A DNA stretch of 64,000 nt from an uncultured Phascolarctobacterium sp. (lineage in GTDB: Bacteria > Bacillota > Negativicutes > Acidaminococcales > Acidaminococcaceae). Of the stretch, positions 1-8,687 are shown one piece after another. The DNA is taken from assembly GCF_900753045.1 (NCBI RefSeq), contig NZ_CAADXO010000071.1, positions 9,826 to 73,825 on the forward strand, given 5' to 3'. Position numbers and translations under genes: made by a program. The notes under the pieces were generated by a model that was given only the letters and a program-made list of their open reading frames with translations, was not told the DNA's origin and made no database searches. Position 1 is the first letter of the stretch, and each line of letters starts with the position of its first letter.

Positions 1-286
1 GGAGGCGGTACGGTTTATCCTGCGCAAAAATATTCTGTGCGGAGATGCGCTTACCATGCTCCAAGCAGATGGTTCTCCTATTGTTTTTTCAGAGTGGAGC
101 CTTGTTACAGGCAATCAGATGAAGCGCCGTGATTTTGCACTCGATGAGCTTCTGAACGGACATGAGGAGCAGATGAATATTTTCATGATTGGCTGGGAGT
201 ATGACGAAGAAGTTCAGGCATTTATCCCATCGCCCATCAGGGAATATCCGTTGACCGATTACAGGAGGGTGCAGGATTATGAGTGA
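1..286 (+). CDS. C-terminal fragment of a restriction-modification companion protein
   Basis: Reading frame 2 is open from the window edge to the TGA at 284-286, so this is the tail of a gene that starts before the window. The visible tail (about 94 residues) has a hydrophobic-basic stretch followed by CGDALTM, then a region rich in acidic and aromatic residues. Its stop overlaps the start of the Eco57I-type methylase by 8 bases, which implies one operon. By context it is probably a DNA methylase or specificity subunit of the same R-M locus. The fragment holds no catalytic motif, so the exact function cannot be set from it. Confidence 0.6.
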   Translation, partial: EAVRFILRKNILCGDALTMLQADGSPIVFSEWSLVTGNQMKRRDFALDELLNGHEEQMNIFMIGWEYDEEVQAFIPSPIREYPLTDYRRVQDYE

Positions 287-1808
287 TTTTTACAGCAGTA
301 TGTATAACCCGGATGTCCTTACCTGTCTGGCGAATCTGTCCAACGACGAGGTGTTCACACAGCCGGAGGTGGCAAACCGGATGCTGGATATGCTGCCGGA
401 AGAACTGTGGCATGACAGCAGCGCAACATTTCTCGACCCGGCCTGTAAGTCCGGGGTATTCCTGCGGGAAATTGCCAAACGCCTGATTGAGGGCTTGAAA
501 GAGGAAATTCCGGATTTACAGGAACGCATCGACCATATTTTTCACAAGCAGCTGTATGGTATCGCAATTACCGAGCTAACTAGCCTTCTCTCCCGGAGAA
601 GTGTGTATTGTTCCAAGTATCCCAACAGCAAGTATTCTATCACGCTTTTTGAGGACACCAGCGGTAACATCCGATACAAGCGGATACCGCATCGATGGCA
701 GAACGGCAAGTGCCTGTTTTGCGGTGCATCTGAAAGCGAATATGAGCGAGGGGATGAACTGGAAACCCATGCTTATGAGTGGATACATACGATCAAACCG
801 GAGGAGATATTCAAGATGAAATTTGATGTCATAATCAGTAATCCGCCATATCAGCTATCTGATGGTGGAAATGGAAAGAGTGCAAAACCAATATATCAGC
901 TATTTGTGGAGCAGGCAAAGAAATTAAGACCACGCTATATGACGATGATTATTCCGTCCAGATGGTTTTCCGGCGGAAAAGGACTTGATGATTTCCGTAA
1001 AACTATGCTTTCCGATAGACATATCAGAAAATTGGTTGATTACGAAAACTTCAAAGATGTTTTTCCGGGGGTTGATTTAGCAGGTGGTGCATCTTATTTT
1101 TTGTGGGATAGAGATAATATGGGAATATGTGAGGTTGTAAATTTTAATCAGAATACCCCCACTTGCGTAAATAGGTATCTTGATGAATATGAGATTTTTA
1201 TTCGCCAAAATTTGGCGGTAGAAATTGTGCGAAAAGTACAAGAGAATGCTACTGAGAAAAGAACATTAAGCGATAGAGTATCTTCCAGAAAACCATTTGG
1301 ACTTCCCACCAACTATACTCCGTGTGCATCGGGTGTGCCATGTTGGTTTATCCAAAAGATAGGATTAAAATTTGCAAATTCAAGAGATGTGGACAATTCT
1401 AAAGGGTATCTTCATAAATGGAAACTTTTAGTTCCCAAAGCACCCATAGCAGGACAGACTGATTTTTCAAAACCAGTAGGTTTCTACTATGACGGGAATA
1501 CACGAATTGCAAAACCTGGTGAATGCTGCACAGAATCGTGGATTGTTGCAGGAGCATTTGATACGGAAGAAGAAGTATTAGCTTATAAATCCTACATCTT
1601 TACTAAAATCGTTCGTTTCTTATTGCTACAAACAGTGGTGTCGCAAGATGTGACGAAGAAAAACTTCTGTTTTATTCCGGATTTAGAAACTTATCAAGGG
1701 CAATATACGGATAAAATGCTTTGCGAAATGTGGGGTGTTTCAGAGGAAGAATGGAGTTACATTGACTCTCGCATAGCAACGATAGGTGGTGACGACAATG
1801 GCAACTGA
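279..1808 (+). CDS. Eco57I-type N6-adenine DNA methyltransferase (restriction-modification)
   Basis: A 509-residue class I SAM-dependent DNA methylase predicted to methylate adenine N6 in a specific site. Motif I is seen near residue 50 as FLDPACKSGVF (usual form DPACGSG, with G replaced by K). Motif IV is seen near residue 188 as ISNPPYQ, the catalytic loop of N6-adenine enzymes. A CLFC pair near residue 145 could be part of a small metal site. ATG 279 follows AGGAGGG at 263-269. The gene overlaps its upstream partner by 8 bases and the downstream GIY-YIG/helicase gene by 11, so the three are co-translated. The lysine in motif I may affect cofactor binding; many relatives tolerate changes there. 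Confidence 0.85.
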   Translation: MSDFYSSMYNPDVLTCLANLSNDEVFTQPEVANRMLDMLPEELWHDSSATFLDPACKSGVFLREIAKRLIEGLKEEIPDLQERIDHIFHKQLYGIAITELTSLLSRRSVYCSKYPNSKYSITLFEDTSGNIRYKRIPHRWQNGKCLFCGASESEYERGDELETHAYEWIHTIKPEEIFKMKFDVIISNPPYQLSDGGNGKSAKPIYQLFVEQAKKLRPRYMTMIIPSRWFSGGKGLDDFRKTMLSDRHIRKLVDYENFKDVFPGVDLAGGASYFLWDRDNMGICEVVNFNQNTPTCVNRYLDEYEIFIRQNLAVEIVRKVQENATEKRTLSDRVSSRKPFGLPTNYTPCASGVPCWFIQKIGLKFANSRDVDNSKGYLHKWKLLVPKAPIAGQTDFSKPVGFYYDGNTRIAKPGECCTESWIVAGAFDTEEEVLAYKSYIFTKIVRFLLLQTVVSQDVTKKNFCFIPDLETYQGQYTDKMLCEMWGVSEEEWSYIDSRIATIGGDDNGN

Positions 1809-4677
1809 TTTCTTCCCTCAGCGTCCCAATGCTCACCCAATGATTTACGCCTACGAGGACACCAACCCGCAGTATCAAGGGCTTTTGAAGGTGGGCTATA
1901 CCGCCATTGATGTGGACAAGCGTGTTGCCCAGCAGTACCCCACCAAACGACCGGACGGCAGCGTTCCCTATCGTATTGTCTACCGTGAAAGCGCCATGTA
2001 TCCGGACGGTTCCTCGTTCACTGACCATGATGTTCATCGTGTCTTGAAACGAAAGCAGATTACCGGCATGGGCGGTGAATGGTTTCGCTGTACGGTAAAT
2101 GATGTCCGGGCGGCTGTGCTGGCCGTCAAAAACCATACTGCCAATGTAGAGAATCGAGTCAACAGCTTCTCCATGCGCCCGGAACAGCAGGAAGCCGTGG
2201 ACAAAACCGCTGCTTATTTTCAGAGCGCTTATGAGGAGGATTCTACACGCTACCCCAAGTTTTTGTGGAACTGCAAAATGCGCTTCGGCAAAACCTTTGC
2301 ATCTTATCAGTTGGCAAAACGAATGGGATTCAAGAGGATTCTGATTCTGACCTTCAAGCCGGCTGTCATCAGTGCATGGCAGGAGGACTTGAACAGCCAC
2401 ATTGATTTTGAAGGCTGGCAGTTTATTAGCCGCAACACGGAGCTGACCTATGAAACAGCGGACAAATCCCGCCCTATCGTCTGCTTTGGCTCTTTTTAGG
2501 ACTATTTGGGAGTGAATAAAGAAACCGGCGGTATCAAGGCAAAAAACGAGTGGGTACATTCCACCAACTGGGATTTGGTTATCTTTGATGAATACCACTT
2601 CGGAGCATGGAAGGATACAGCCAAAAAGCTGTTTGAGCAGGAGGACGAGGACAGCTACGACAGCGAGGATATGGATAAGTATGACCGTGGCAACGCCTAC
2701 GATGAAACTTTTCTCCCCATCACAACCATGTATTATCTGTATCTGTCCGGTACGCCGTTTCGGGCGCTGAATTCCGGTGAGTTTATCGAGGATCAGATTT
2801 ACAACTGGACATACTCGGATGAACAGCGGGCAAAGGAAAATTGGCAAGGTGACAGAAATCCCTATGCGGCACTGCCCCGCATGGTGATGATGACTTACCG
2901 CATCCCGGATAGTATCCGTCAGATCGCTATGCAGGGAGAGTTCAACGAGTTTGACCTGAATGTATTTTTCTCTGCCAAAGGCAAAGGTGCAGACGCTTGC
3001 TTTGTCTATGAAAACGAAGTGCAGAAGTGGCTGGATCTCATTCGGGGTGCTTATCTGGAAACCAGTGTGGATGATTTGAAGCTGGGTGCTAAGAACCCTG
3101 CCATGCCGTATGCCGATGTACGCCTGCTGAATGTGTTGCAGCATACAATTTGGTTTCTGCCCAATGTAGCTTCCTGCTATGCGATGAAAAATCTGCTGAT
3201 GCAGAAACAGAATACTTTCTATCATGATTACACCATCAATGTCTGTGCAGGTGCAGAAGCTGGAATTGGTGCAGCGGCTCTGGAGCCAGTGCAAAAATCC
3301 ATGCGTGACCCATTGGAAAGCAAGACCATCACCCTCTCCTGCGGCAAGCTGACAACGGGTGTTACAGTCAAGCCGTGGACAGGCATTTTTATGTTACGAA
3401 ATCTGTCCAGCCCGGAAACCTATTTTCAGGCGGCGTTTCGTGTGCAAAGCCCGTGGGAAATCACAACGGACGGCGGCAAAAAAGAAATTGTCAAAAAGGA
3501 ATGCTATGTGTTTGACTTTGCTCTTGACCGAGCGCTCAAACAGATTTCCGATTACAGCTGCCGTTTGAACATTGACGAAGGAAATCCGGAAAAGAAGGTA
3601 GCGGAGTTTATCAATTTTCTTCCGGTCATCGCTTACGATGGCAGCACCATGCGGCAGATTGATGCAGGCGAGGTTCTGGACATCGCTATGGCAGGTACAT
3701 CTGCTACCCTGCTTGCCAAACGCTGGGAAAGTGCGCTGCTTGTCAATGTGGACAACGATACCCTTTCCCGTTTGATGGCTAATCCAGCGGCGATGGATGC
3801 TCTGATGAAAATCGAAGGGTTCCGCAGCCTGAACGAGGATATACAGACCATTATCAACAAGTCCGAAGCTGTAAAAAAGGCAAAGAAAGAGGGTACAGAA
3901 AAACTCACGCCAAAAGAGAAAAAAGAGCTGAGCGAGGAAGAAAAAGAGTATAAATCCAAACGCAAACAGATTCAGGAGAAGCTGATTAAGTTTGCTACCC
4001 GTATTCCCGTTTTCATGTATCTGACTGATTACCGGGAGCGCTGTTTGAAGGATGTCATCACACAGCTGGAGCCGGGGCTTTTCAAGAAAGTAACGGGTCT
4101 GGATGTTAAAGATTTCGAGTTGCTGGTATCTCTCGGGGTGTTCAATGATTCGTTGATGAATGATGCTGTTTATAAGTTCAAGAGATACGAAGATGCCAGC
4201 TTGAGCTACACAGGCATTGCCCGGCATGAAGGTGAAAACCGTGGCGGTTGGGATACGGTTATCTCGGATGCTGACTATAATAGTATGTTCGCTCTGCAAC
4301 AGGCTTCGATGGAAGCACCGATTCCTTCGGCGGATGATTTGCCGGAAAAACCGTTTCTGGATTTTGCGGAAGCTGTCCGGGATATGGATCAGCCCAAAAA
4401 GGAACTGAAGGTTGCAGAAAAACCGGCTGCGTATGGGCACCATTTAGAAAAGCCACGCTACACCCCGCCAGTGCCAAAGCCGGCAGAACCTGCACCACAA
4501 AAGCTGGTGGATTTGTCCTGTGTTGTGGTTGGCGGTAAGCTTCGGCATAAAGCATTCGGTATGGGGACGGTAAAAGAAATCCAAGGTGGCTTGATTGTTG
4601 TATTGTTTGGAGAAACGGAGAAAAAGTTTCAATTCCCCGGTGCAATACTACAAGGTTTTCTGAGCCTGCCGGAATGA
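1798..4677 (+). pseudogene. GIY-YIG/DEAD-like helicase of the R-M locus, interrupted by an in-frame amber codon
   Basis: The frame runs from ATG 1798 (AGGTGG eight bases upstream) to 4677, broken only by TAG at 2497-2499; the frame is kept on both sides. The N-terminal part carries a GIY-YIG/T5orf172-like nuclease segment (GLLKVGYT near residue 25) and a P-loop-like RFGKT near residue 162. The second part carries a DEYH box about 30 codons after the stop, helicase domain 2 with an RVQSPWE-like arginine motif, a lysine-rich linker and a small C-terminal tudor-like domain (LRHKAFGMGTV) of the kind found at the end of UvrD/PcrA helicases. Intact, it would be about 959 residues and serve as the translocating restriction subunit. 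A single C-to-T change of a CAG codon would explain the stop. The downstream half has in-frame TTG 2506 and GTG 2512 but no convincing ribosome site, so the restriction side is probably inactive. Confidence 0.8.
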
Positions 4678-4943
4678 TTCCGAACAGCAGTACACGATAA
4701 AATTTATTGAAAGAACCGATGTGTTTTTCGTAAAAGAGAAATGCATCGGTTTTTCTTTTTTAAACGATACAAAACAGAGTTATTAACGTGTTTTTGCATA
4801 ATGAATATTAGTGTACTTTGTCTACTGAAAAGTAGCGCGAAAAATTTAATCATTCGATTAGTACATATACAATAGACAAAAGGCTGAAAATGTTCGTGTA
4901 CAGTGACTAAAAGAAGAAAAATGTAAAATTTTGCAAAAAAGTG
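4678..4943. other. Intergenic gap with a terminator-like hairpin
   Basis: A/T-rich spacer between the R-M locus and the ilv promoter. A hairpin pairs AACCGAT at 4714-4720 with ATCGGTT at 4745-4751, followed by a T-rich run, and probably ends the R-M transcript. I see no gene in the remaining part. Confidence 0.5.
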
Positions 4944-4972
4944 TTGACAAACGATTTAGATGGGTGTATAGT
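4944..4972 (+). promoter_or_regulatory. sigma-70-type promoter of the ilv operon
   Basis: TTGACA at 4944-4949 and TATAGT at 4967-4972 are separated by 17 bases. Transcription would start near 4979, just ahead of the T-box leader. Confidence 0.8.
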
Positions 4973-4978
4973 ATCAGT

Positions 4979-5237
4979 AATTTCAAATTGACAACCAAAG
5001 GTTATGATTGGGACTAAAGATAAGCGTAGAGTTTTAGAGAGCCGGTGTCTGGTGCAAACCGGTACGAAGCCTTATTGATTAAATCACCCATGAACTCGTC
5101 AGCGAAAGCTTTGCAAGTAGACTGATGCGCAACGGATGCGTTATTTCCGAGCCGGTTGATGGACTGGTGCTGAAAGTAATAAATTAGGGTGGTACCGCGT
5201 ATTATACGCCCCTGCATATATGCAGGGGCGTTTTTTT
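4979..5237 (+). promoter_or_regulatory. T-box leader, probably isoleucine-specific
   Basis: The canonical T-box sequence AGGGTGGTACCGCG lies at 5186-5199 and is followed by a terminator hairpin (CGCCCCTGCA at 5207-5216 with TGCAGGGGCG at 5221-5230) and seven T. Stem I features are visible: the AGAGAG motif near 5036 and the GGTG-GGTGC-AAACC loop at 5044-5060. The codon ATC at 5083-5085, directly before ACCCATGAAC, sits where the specifier is expected, which points to tRNA-Ile. Uncharged tRNA would disrupt the terminator and switch on the branched-chain genes downstream. The specifier was assigned by eye, so Ile is a strong inference rather than proof. Confidence 0.92.
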
Positions 5238-5315
5238 AATACTACTCCTGAAAAGTCCATCAAAAGATAATTGACGTAGTAGAAAATTAAGGTGTTCTTG
5301 ATAGGAGGAATTAAC

Positions 5316-5537
5316 ATGTTTGAAAAGGTATTGGTAACTGGTCAGAATGATGAAACTTTATTGCCGCGTGTATTGCGTGTGCTTTCCAAGCAAGGTGCTC
5401 AGGTACGCTCCTTGCGCATGGATGCGGAAGAAAATCGTCTGAAGCTGGAAATCCAGCTGGCAGATGTAGCTGCTGCTCAGGTTGCCAAGCTGCTGGCTAA
5501 GCAGGTTGCAGTTGAGTCTGTAGCTACTATGGCGTAA
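5316..5537 (+). CDS. Acetolactate synthase small subunit, short ACT-domain type (IlvM-like)
   Basis: A 73-residue protein made of one ACT domain (strand-helix-strand pattern from MFEKVLVTGQND to the end), matching the length and layout of IlvM rather than the longer IlvN/IlvH type with a second domain. It would regulate or stabilise the acetolactate synthase large subunit encoded 13 bases downstream. ATG 5316 is chosen because AGGAGG sits at 5303-5308; an upstream in-frame GTG lacks spacing for that site. It is the first gene after the T-box leader, so its supply follows Ile-tRNA charging. Confidence 0.85.
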   Translation: MFEKVLVTGQNDETLLPRVLRVLSKQGAQVRSLRMDAEENRLKLEIQLADVAAAQVAKLLAKQVAVESVATMA

Positions 5538-5550
5538 GGGGGACGGACTG

Positions 5551-7221
5551 ATGAAGCTGAAAGGCTCGGAAGCCATTGTAAAGGTCCTTTTGGAGCAGGG
5601 CGTAGATACAGTCTTCGGTTATCCCGGAGGCGCCGTGATTCCGCTGTATGATGCCTTGTACGATGCACCGCTGAAAAATGTGCTGACAGCACATGAACAG
5701 GGCGCTATTCACGCAGCTGACGGTTATGCCCGTGCGAGCGGCAGAACCGGTGTATGTATCGCAACATCCGGTCCCGGTGCCACAAACATTGTTACCGGCC
5801 TGGCAACTGCTTATCTTGATTCCATTCCGCTGGTAGCGATTACCGGTCAGGTTGGCGTAAGCATGCTGGGACGCGATTCCTTCCAGGAGATTGATATTGT
5901 CGGCGTTACGATGCCGATTACCAAATATAATATGCTGGTACGCAGCAAGGAAGAGCTGCTGCCGGCACTGCGCAAGGCATTTGCTTTAGCGCAGGAGGGC
6001 AGACCGGGACCTGTGCTGGTGGATATTCCCAGCAGCGTACAGGTTGAGGAGCTGGAATGGAGCGAGCCGCAGGCAGCTTCTGCAGCAGAAGAGCTGCCGC
6101 AGGCAACACCGGAGCAGCTGCAGCAGGCAGCGGCAGTGCTGAACAAGGCACAGCGTCCGGTACTGCTGGTTGGCGGCGGCGCTGTCAACAGCGGTGCGCA
6201 GGATGAGTTGCTGGAGCTGGCCCAAAAGGCTGATTTGCCGGTAGTAAATACGCTGATGGGCATCGGCGTTTATCCTGAGTCTGATGAACGTTCCCTGGGT
6301 ATGACCGGTATGCATGGTCATATCGCTTCCAACATGGCTGTAGCGCAGGCTGATGTGCTGGTAGTAGCAGGCAGCCGCTTCAGCGATCGCGTAACCGGTG
6401 ACCGCAACCGTTACGTAGGACAAAAGACGATTATCCAGCTTGATATCGACCCGACGGAAATAGATAAAAATATAGCAACAAGCCTCTCCGTAATGGGTGA
6501 TGTAAAGCAGACACTGCAAAGCCTGCTGCCGTTGGTGCAGAAGGCAGCACACGCCGATTGGTGGCAGCAGATTAAGGCTTGGGATGCAACAGAGGACCGC
6601 AGCCTGCTGGCTGGCGACCGCCTGACAGCTCCCTGGATGATGAAGGAGCTGAGCCGCAGCTTTGAGGGTGAAAATCCGATTTATGTGACTGACGTTGGTC
6701 AGAACCAGATGTGGGCAGCACAGCATTTAGTTGTTGATAAACCGCGTCACCATCTGACGAGCGGTGGCTGCGGTACGATGGGCTTCGGTCTCCCCGGCGC
6801 GTTGGGTGCAGCCTTTGCCGAGCCTGATAAGCAGGTAGTACATATCTGCGGTGACGGCGGTTTCAAGATGACCGGCATGGAGCTGTATACGGCAGCGCGT
6901 GAAGGCAAAAAGCTTATCAGTATTGTTATTAATAACAGCTGCTTAGGCATGGTTCGCCAATGGCAGCAGCTCTTCTACAACGAGCATTACTCTAATACAC
7001 TGCTGACAGAATTTGACTTCATCGGCTTTGCTCATTCCTGCGGTGCAGGCGGACGCAGAGCAGCGACCTGTAAGGAATTTAAGGAGGCACTGAAGGCAGC
7101 ACGCGAGGCTGACAAGCCATTCCTGATTGAAGTAATCGTAGAGCAGGGTGACCTGGTAGAGCCGATGGTGGCTGCCGGTGCTGCGGTAGATGACTTCGTC
7201 AAGATTAACAGATGCAGATAA
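5551..7221 (+). CDS. ilvB: Acetolactate synthase large subunit
   Basis: A 556-residue ThDP-dependent enzyme that condenses two pyruvate (or pyruvate and 2-ketobutyrate) in valine, leucine and isoleucine synthesis. The N-terminal PYR domain has GYPGGAVIPLYDAL and the catalytic glutamate in TAHEQGA near residue 50. The central domain is TPP_M-like, and the C-terminal PP domain holds GDGGFKMTGMEL to NNSCLGM, the ThDP/Mg motif. Length and motif order are normal for IlvB. It lies between the short ACT subunit and ilvC in one T-box-controlled operon. Confidence 0.96.
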   Translation: MKLKGSEAIVKVLLEQGVDTVFGYPGGAVIPLYDALYDAPLKNVLTAHEQGAIHAADGYARASGRTGVCIATSGPGATNIVTGLATAYLDSIPLVAITGQVGVSMLGRDSFQEIDIVGVTMPITKYNMLVRSKEELLPALRKAFALAQEGRPGPVLVDIPSSVQVEELEWSEPQAASAAEELPQATPEQLQQAAAVLNKAQRPVLLVGGGAVNSGAQDELLELAQKADLPVVNTLMGIGVYPESDERSLGMTGMHGHIASNMAVAQADVLVVAGSRFSDRVTGDRNRYVGQKTIIQLDIDPTEIDKNIATSLSVMGDVKQTLQSLLPLVQKAAHADWWQQIKAWDATEDRSLLAGDRLTAPWMMKELSRSFEGENPIYVTDVGQNQMWAAQHLVVDKPRHHLTSGGCGTMGFGLPGALGAAFAEPDKQVVHICGDGGFKMTGMELYTAAREGKKLISIVINNSCLGMVRQWQQLFYNEHYSNTLLTEFDFIGFAHSCGAGGRRAATCKEFKEALKAAREADKPFLIEVIVEQGDLVEPMVAAGAAVDDFVKINRCR

Positions 7222-7231
7222 ACAGCTATAA

Positions 7232-7275
7232 ATAAGGGAATTTTTTTATTAAATTTATATATTAAAATAAGGGAA
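7232..7275 (+). repeat. Two ATAAGGGAA motifs between ilvB and ilvC
   Basis: ATAAGGGAA occurs at 7232-7240 and 7267-7275, flanking an A/T-only stretch. The same nonamer occurs four more times downstream of ilvC. Its repeated use inside one operon suggests an RNA-level site, but the function is unknown. Confidence 0.6.
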
Positions 7276-7293
7276 AAGAAAGAGGTAATAACA

Positions 7294-8289
7294 ATGGTTA
7301 AAATGTATTATGACAACGATGCGAATCTGGAATTATTGAATGGCAAAACAGTTGCTATTATCGGTTATGGTTCTCAAGGCCATGCACATGCACTGAACCT
7401 GCAGGAGAGCGGCGTAAACGTAGTTGTAGGCCTGTATGAAGGCTCCAAATCCAAAGCTAAGGCAGAAGCTGCCGGCCTGAAGGTTATGACTACTGCGGAA
7501 GCTGCTAAGGCTGCCGATATCATCATGATGCTGATTCCGGATGAAAAGCAGGCTGCTACATATAAAAAAGATATCGCTCCTAACCTGGAGGCAGGCAATG
7601 CTCTCGCTTTTGCACATGGCTTCAACATTCACTTTGGTCAGATTGTTCCTCCTGCTGATGTAGACGTATTCATGGTTGCTCCTAAAGGCCCCGGCCATCT
7701 GGTTCGTCGTACCTATACCGAAGGCAGCGGCGTTCCTGTTCTGGTAACTGCTTATCAAAACCCGACCGGCAAGGCTCATGACCTGGCTCTGGCTTATGCT
7801 AAGGGCATTGGCGGTACTCGTGCAGGCGCTCTGGAAACTACCTTCCGTGAAGAAACCGAAACTGACCTCTTCGGCGAGCAGGCAGTTCTCTGCGGCGGTG
7901 TTTGCGCTCTGATGAACGCAGGCTTTGAAACTTTGGTAGAAGCAGGCTATGAGCCTGAAAGCGCATACTTCGAATGCATGCATGAGATGAAGCTGATTGT
8001 TGACCTGATGTATGAAGGCGGCATGGCTAAAATGCGTCATTCCATCTCCGATACCGCTGAATATGGCGACTATGTAACCGGTCCGCGCATCATCACTGCT
8101 GAAACCAAAGCTGCTATGAAACAGGTTCTGGCTGAAATTCAGGATGGTACCTTTGCTAAGAAATGGCTGCTGGAAAACCAATGCGGCCGTCCGCAATTCA
8201 ACGCTATGCGTCGTCGTGCTGCAGCAACCCAGGCTGAACAGGTTGGTACTCAGCTGCGTGGCATGATGAGCTTCCTGAAGAAAAAATAA
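7294..8289 (+). CDS. ilvC: Ketol-acid reductoisomerase (NADP+), class I
   Basis: A 331-residue class I (short) ketol-acid reductoisomerase that isomerises and reduces acetolactate or acetohydroxybutyrate. The N-terminal Rossmann fold begins IIGYGSQGHAHALNL; the cofactor loop reads GLYEGSKSKAKAE. The C-terminal knotted domain has the metal ligands in ETETDLFGEQAVLCGG and FECMHEMKLIVD. A 72-base gap after ilvB contains two copies of an ATAAGGGAA motif that reappears four times behind the gene. AGAGG precedes ATG 7294. Confidence 0.97.
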   Translation: MVKMYYDNDANLELLNGKTVAIIGYGSQGHAHALNLQESGVNVVVGLYEGSKSKAKAEAAGLKVMTTAEAAKAADIIMMLIPDEKQAATYKKDIAPNLEAGNALAFAHGFNIHFGQIVPPADVDVFMVAPKGPGHLVRRTYTEGSGVPVLVTAYQNPTGKAHDLALAYAKGIGGTRAGALETTFREETETDLFGEQAVLCGGVCALMNAGFETLVEAGYEPESAYFECMHEMKLIVDLMYEGGMAKMRHSISDTAEYGDYVTGPRIITAETKAAMKQVLAEIQDGTFAKKWLLENQCGRPQFNAMRRRAAATQAEQVGTQLRGMMSFLKKK

Positions 8290-8596
8290 TCAACAGCTTA
8301 CAAGCACTTTTAGTGCAGAAAATAAAAATAAGGGAAAGAGCGTAATCCGTTAAAGGCAGCGTACAGATAAAAAAGTTGCCCAGGTTACGATAAACAAAAA
8401 TAAGGGAAAGAGCGTAATCCGCTAAGGATAGCATACAGAAAAAATCAGCTGTCCGGATTGCAAAAAATAAGGGAAAGAATGTGAGCCTTAAACGCAGCAT
8501 AGAAAAATAAAAGCTGCGTGGCTTGCAGTAAAAAATAAGGGAAATATTAAAAGGTCGCTTACCTGCGCGTCAGATGCAGGAAGCGGCCTTTTTGAC
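8290..8596 (+). repeat. Tandem structured repeat in the ilvC 3' UTR, about 70-bp units
   Basis: The gap after ilvC is not empty. Four ATAAGGGAA motifs lie at 8328-8336, 8400-8408, 8467-8475 and 8535-8543 (periods 72, 67 and 68). Between them lie two-part hairpins. Unit 1: inner stem GGCAGC 8355-8360 with GTTGCC 8375-8380. Unit 2: inner stem GGATAGC 8426-8432 with GCTGTCC 8448-8454, outer stem GTAATCC 8414-8420 with GGATTGC 8455-8461. Unit 3: inner stem ACGCAGC 8492-8498 with GCTGCGT 8513-8519, outer stem GTGAGCC 8481-8487 with GGCTTGC 8520-8526. Stem sequences differ between units yet stay paired, while linkers and the A-rich apical loop are kept. The last unit merges into the terminator. No coding frame accounts for this. 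Confidence 0.8.
8553..8593 (+). terminator. Intrinsic terminator of the ilv operon
   Basis: GGTCGCTT 8553-8560 pairs with AAGCGGCC 8581-8588, enclosing CCTGC/GCAGG, and is followed by T residues. It has the same two-part stem plan as the preceding repeat units. Confidence 0.8.
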
Positions 8597-8622
8597 ATGC
8601 AAGTATAATGTTTTTGATGTAC

Positions 8623-8660
8623 AAAGCCTCCCAAGACGCATATGCGCAAGGGAGGCTTTT
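8623..8660. terminator. Bidirectional terminator between ilvC and the MFS gene
   Basis: AAAGCCTCCC 8623-8632 and GGGAGGCTTT 8650-8659 form a strong stem with A and T tails on the two sides, serving the converging transcripts. Confidence 0.8.
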
Positions 8661-8687
8661 GTGATATCTGCGATAGAATGCAGCAGA

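Noticed and set aside
2497..2505. Pyrrolysine or programmed read-through at the amber codon
   Set aside because: No Pyl genes or downstream signal element is seen in the window; a CAG-to-TAG change is the simpler explanation.
1672..3294. 540-codon open frame on the minus strand
   Set aside because: It lies wholly opposite the R-M methylase and helicase, whose domains are clear; its translation has no domain and an amino-acid make-up typical of an antisense shadow.
8204..8500. 98-codon minus-strand frame with repeated ADYALSLIF-like segments
   Set aside because: The repeats in the translation simply reflect the tandem RNA-like repeat behind ilvC; no ribosome site is present.
8324..8596. CRISPR array
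   Set aside because: The period is about 70 bases, the conserved part is short and the intervening parts are themselves paired and similar; no cas genes are present.
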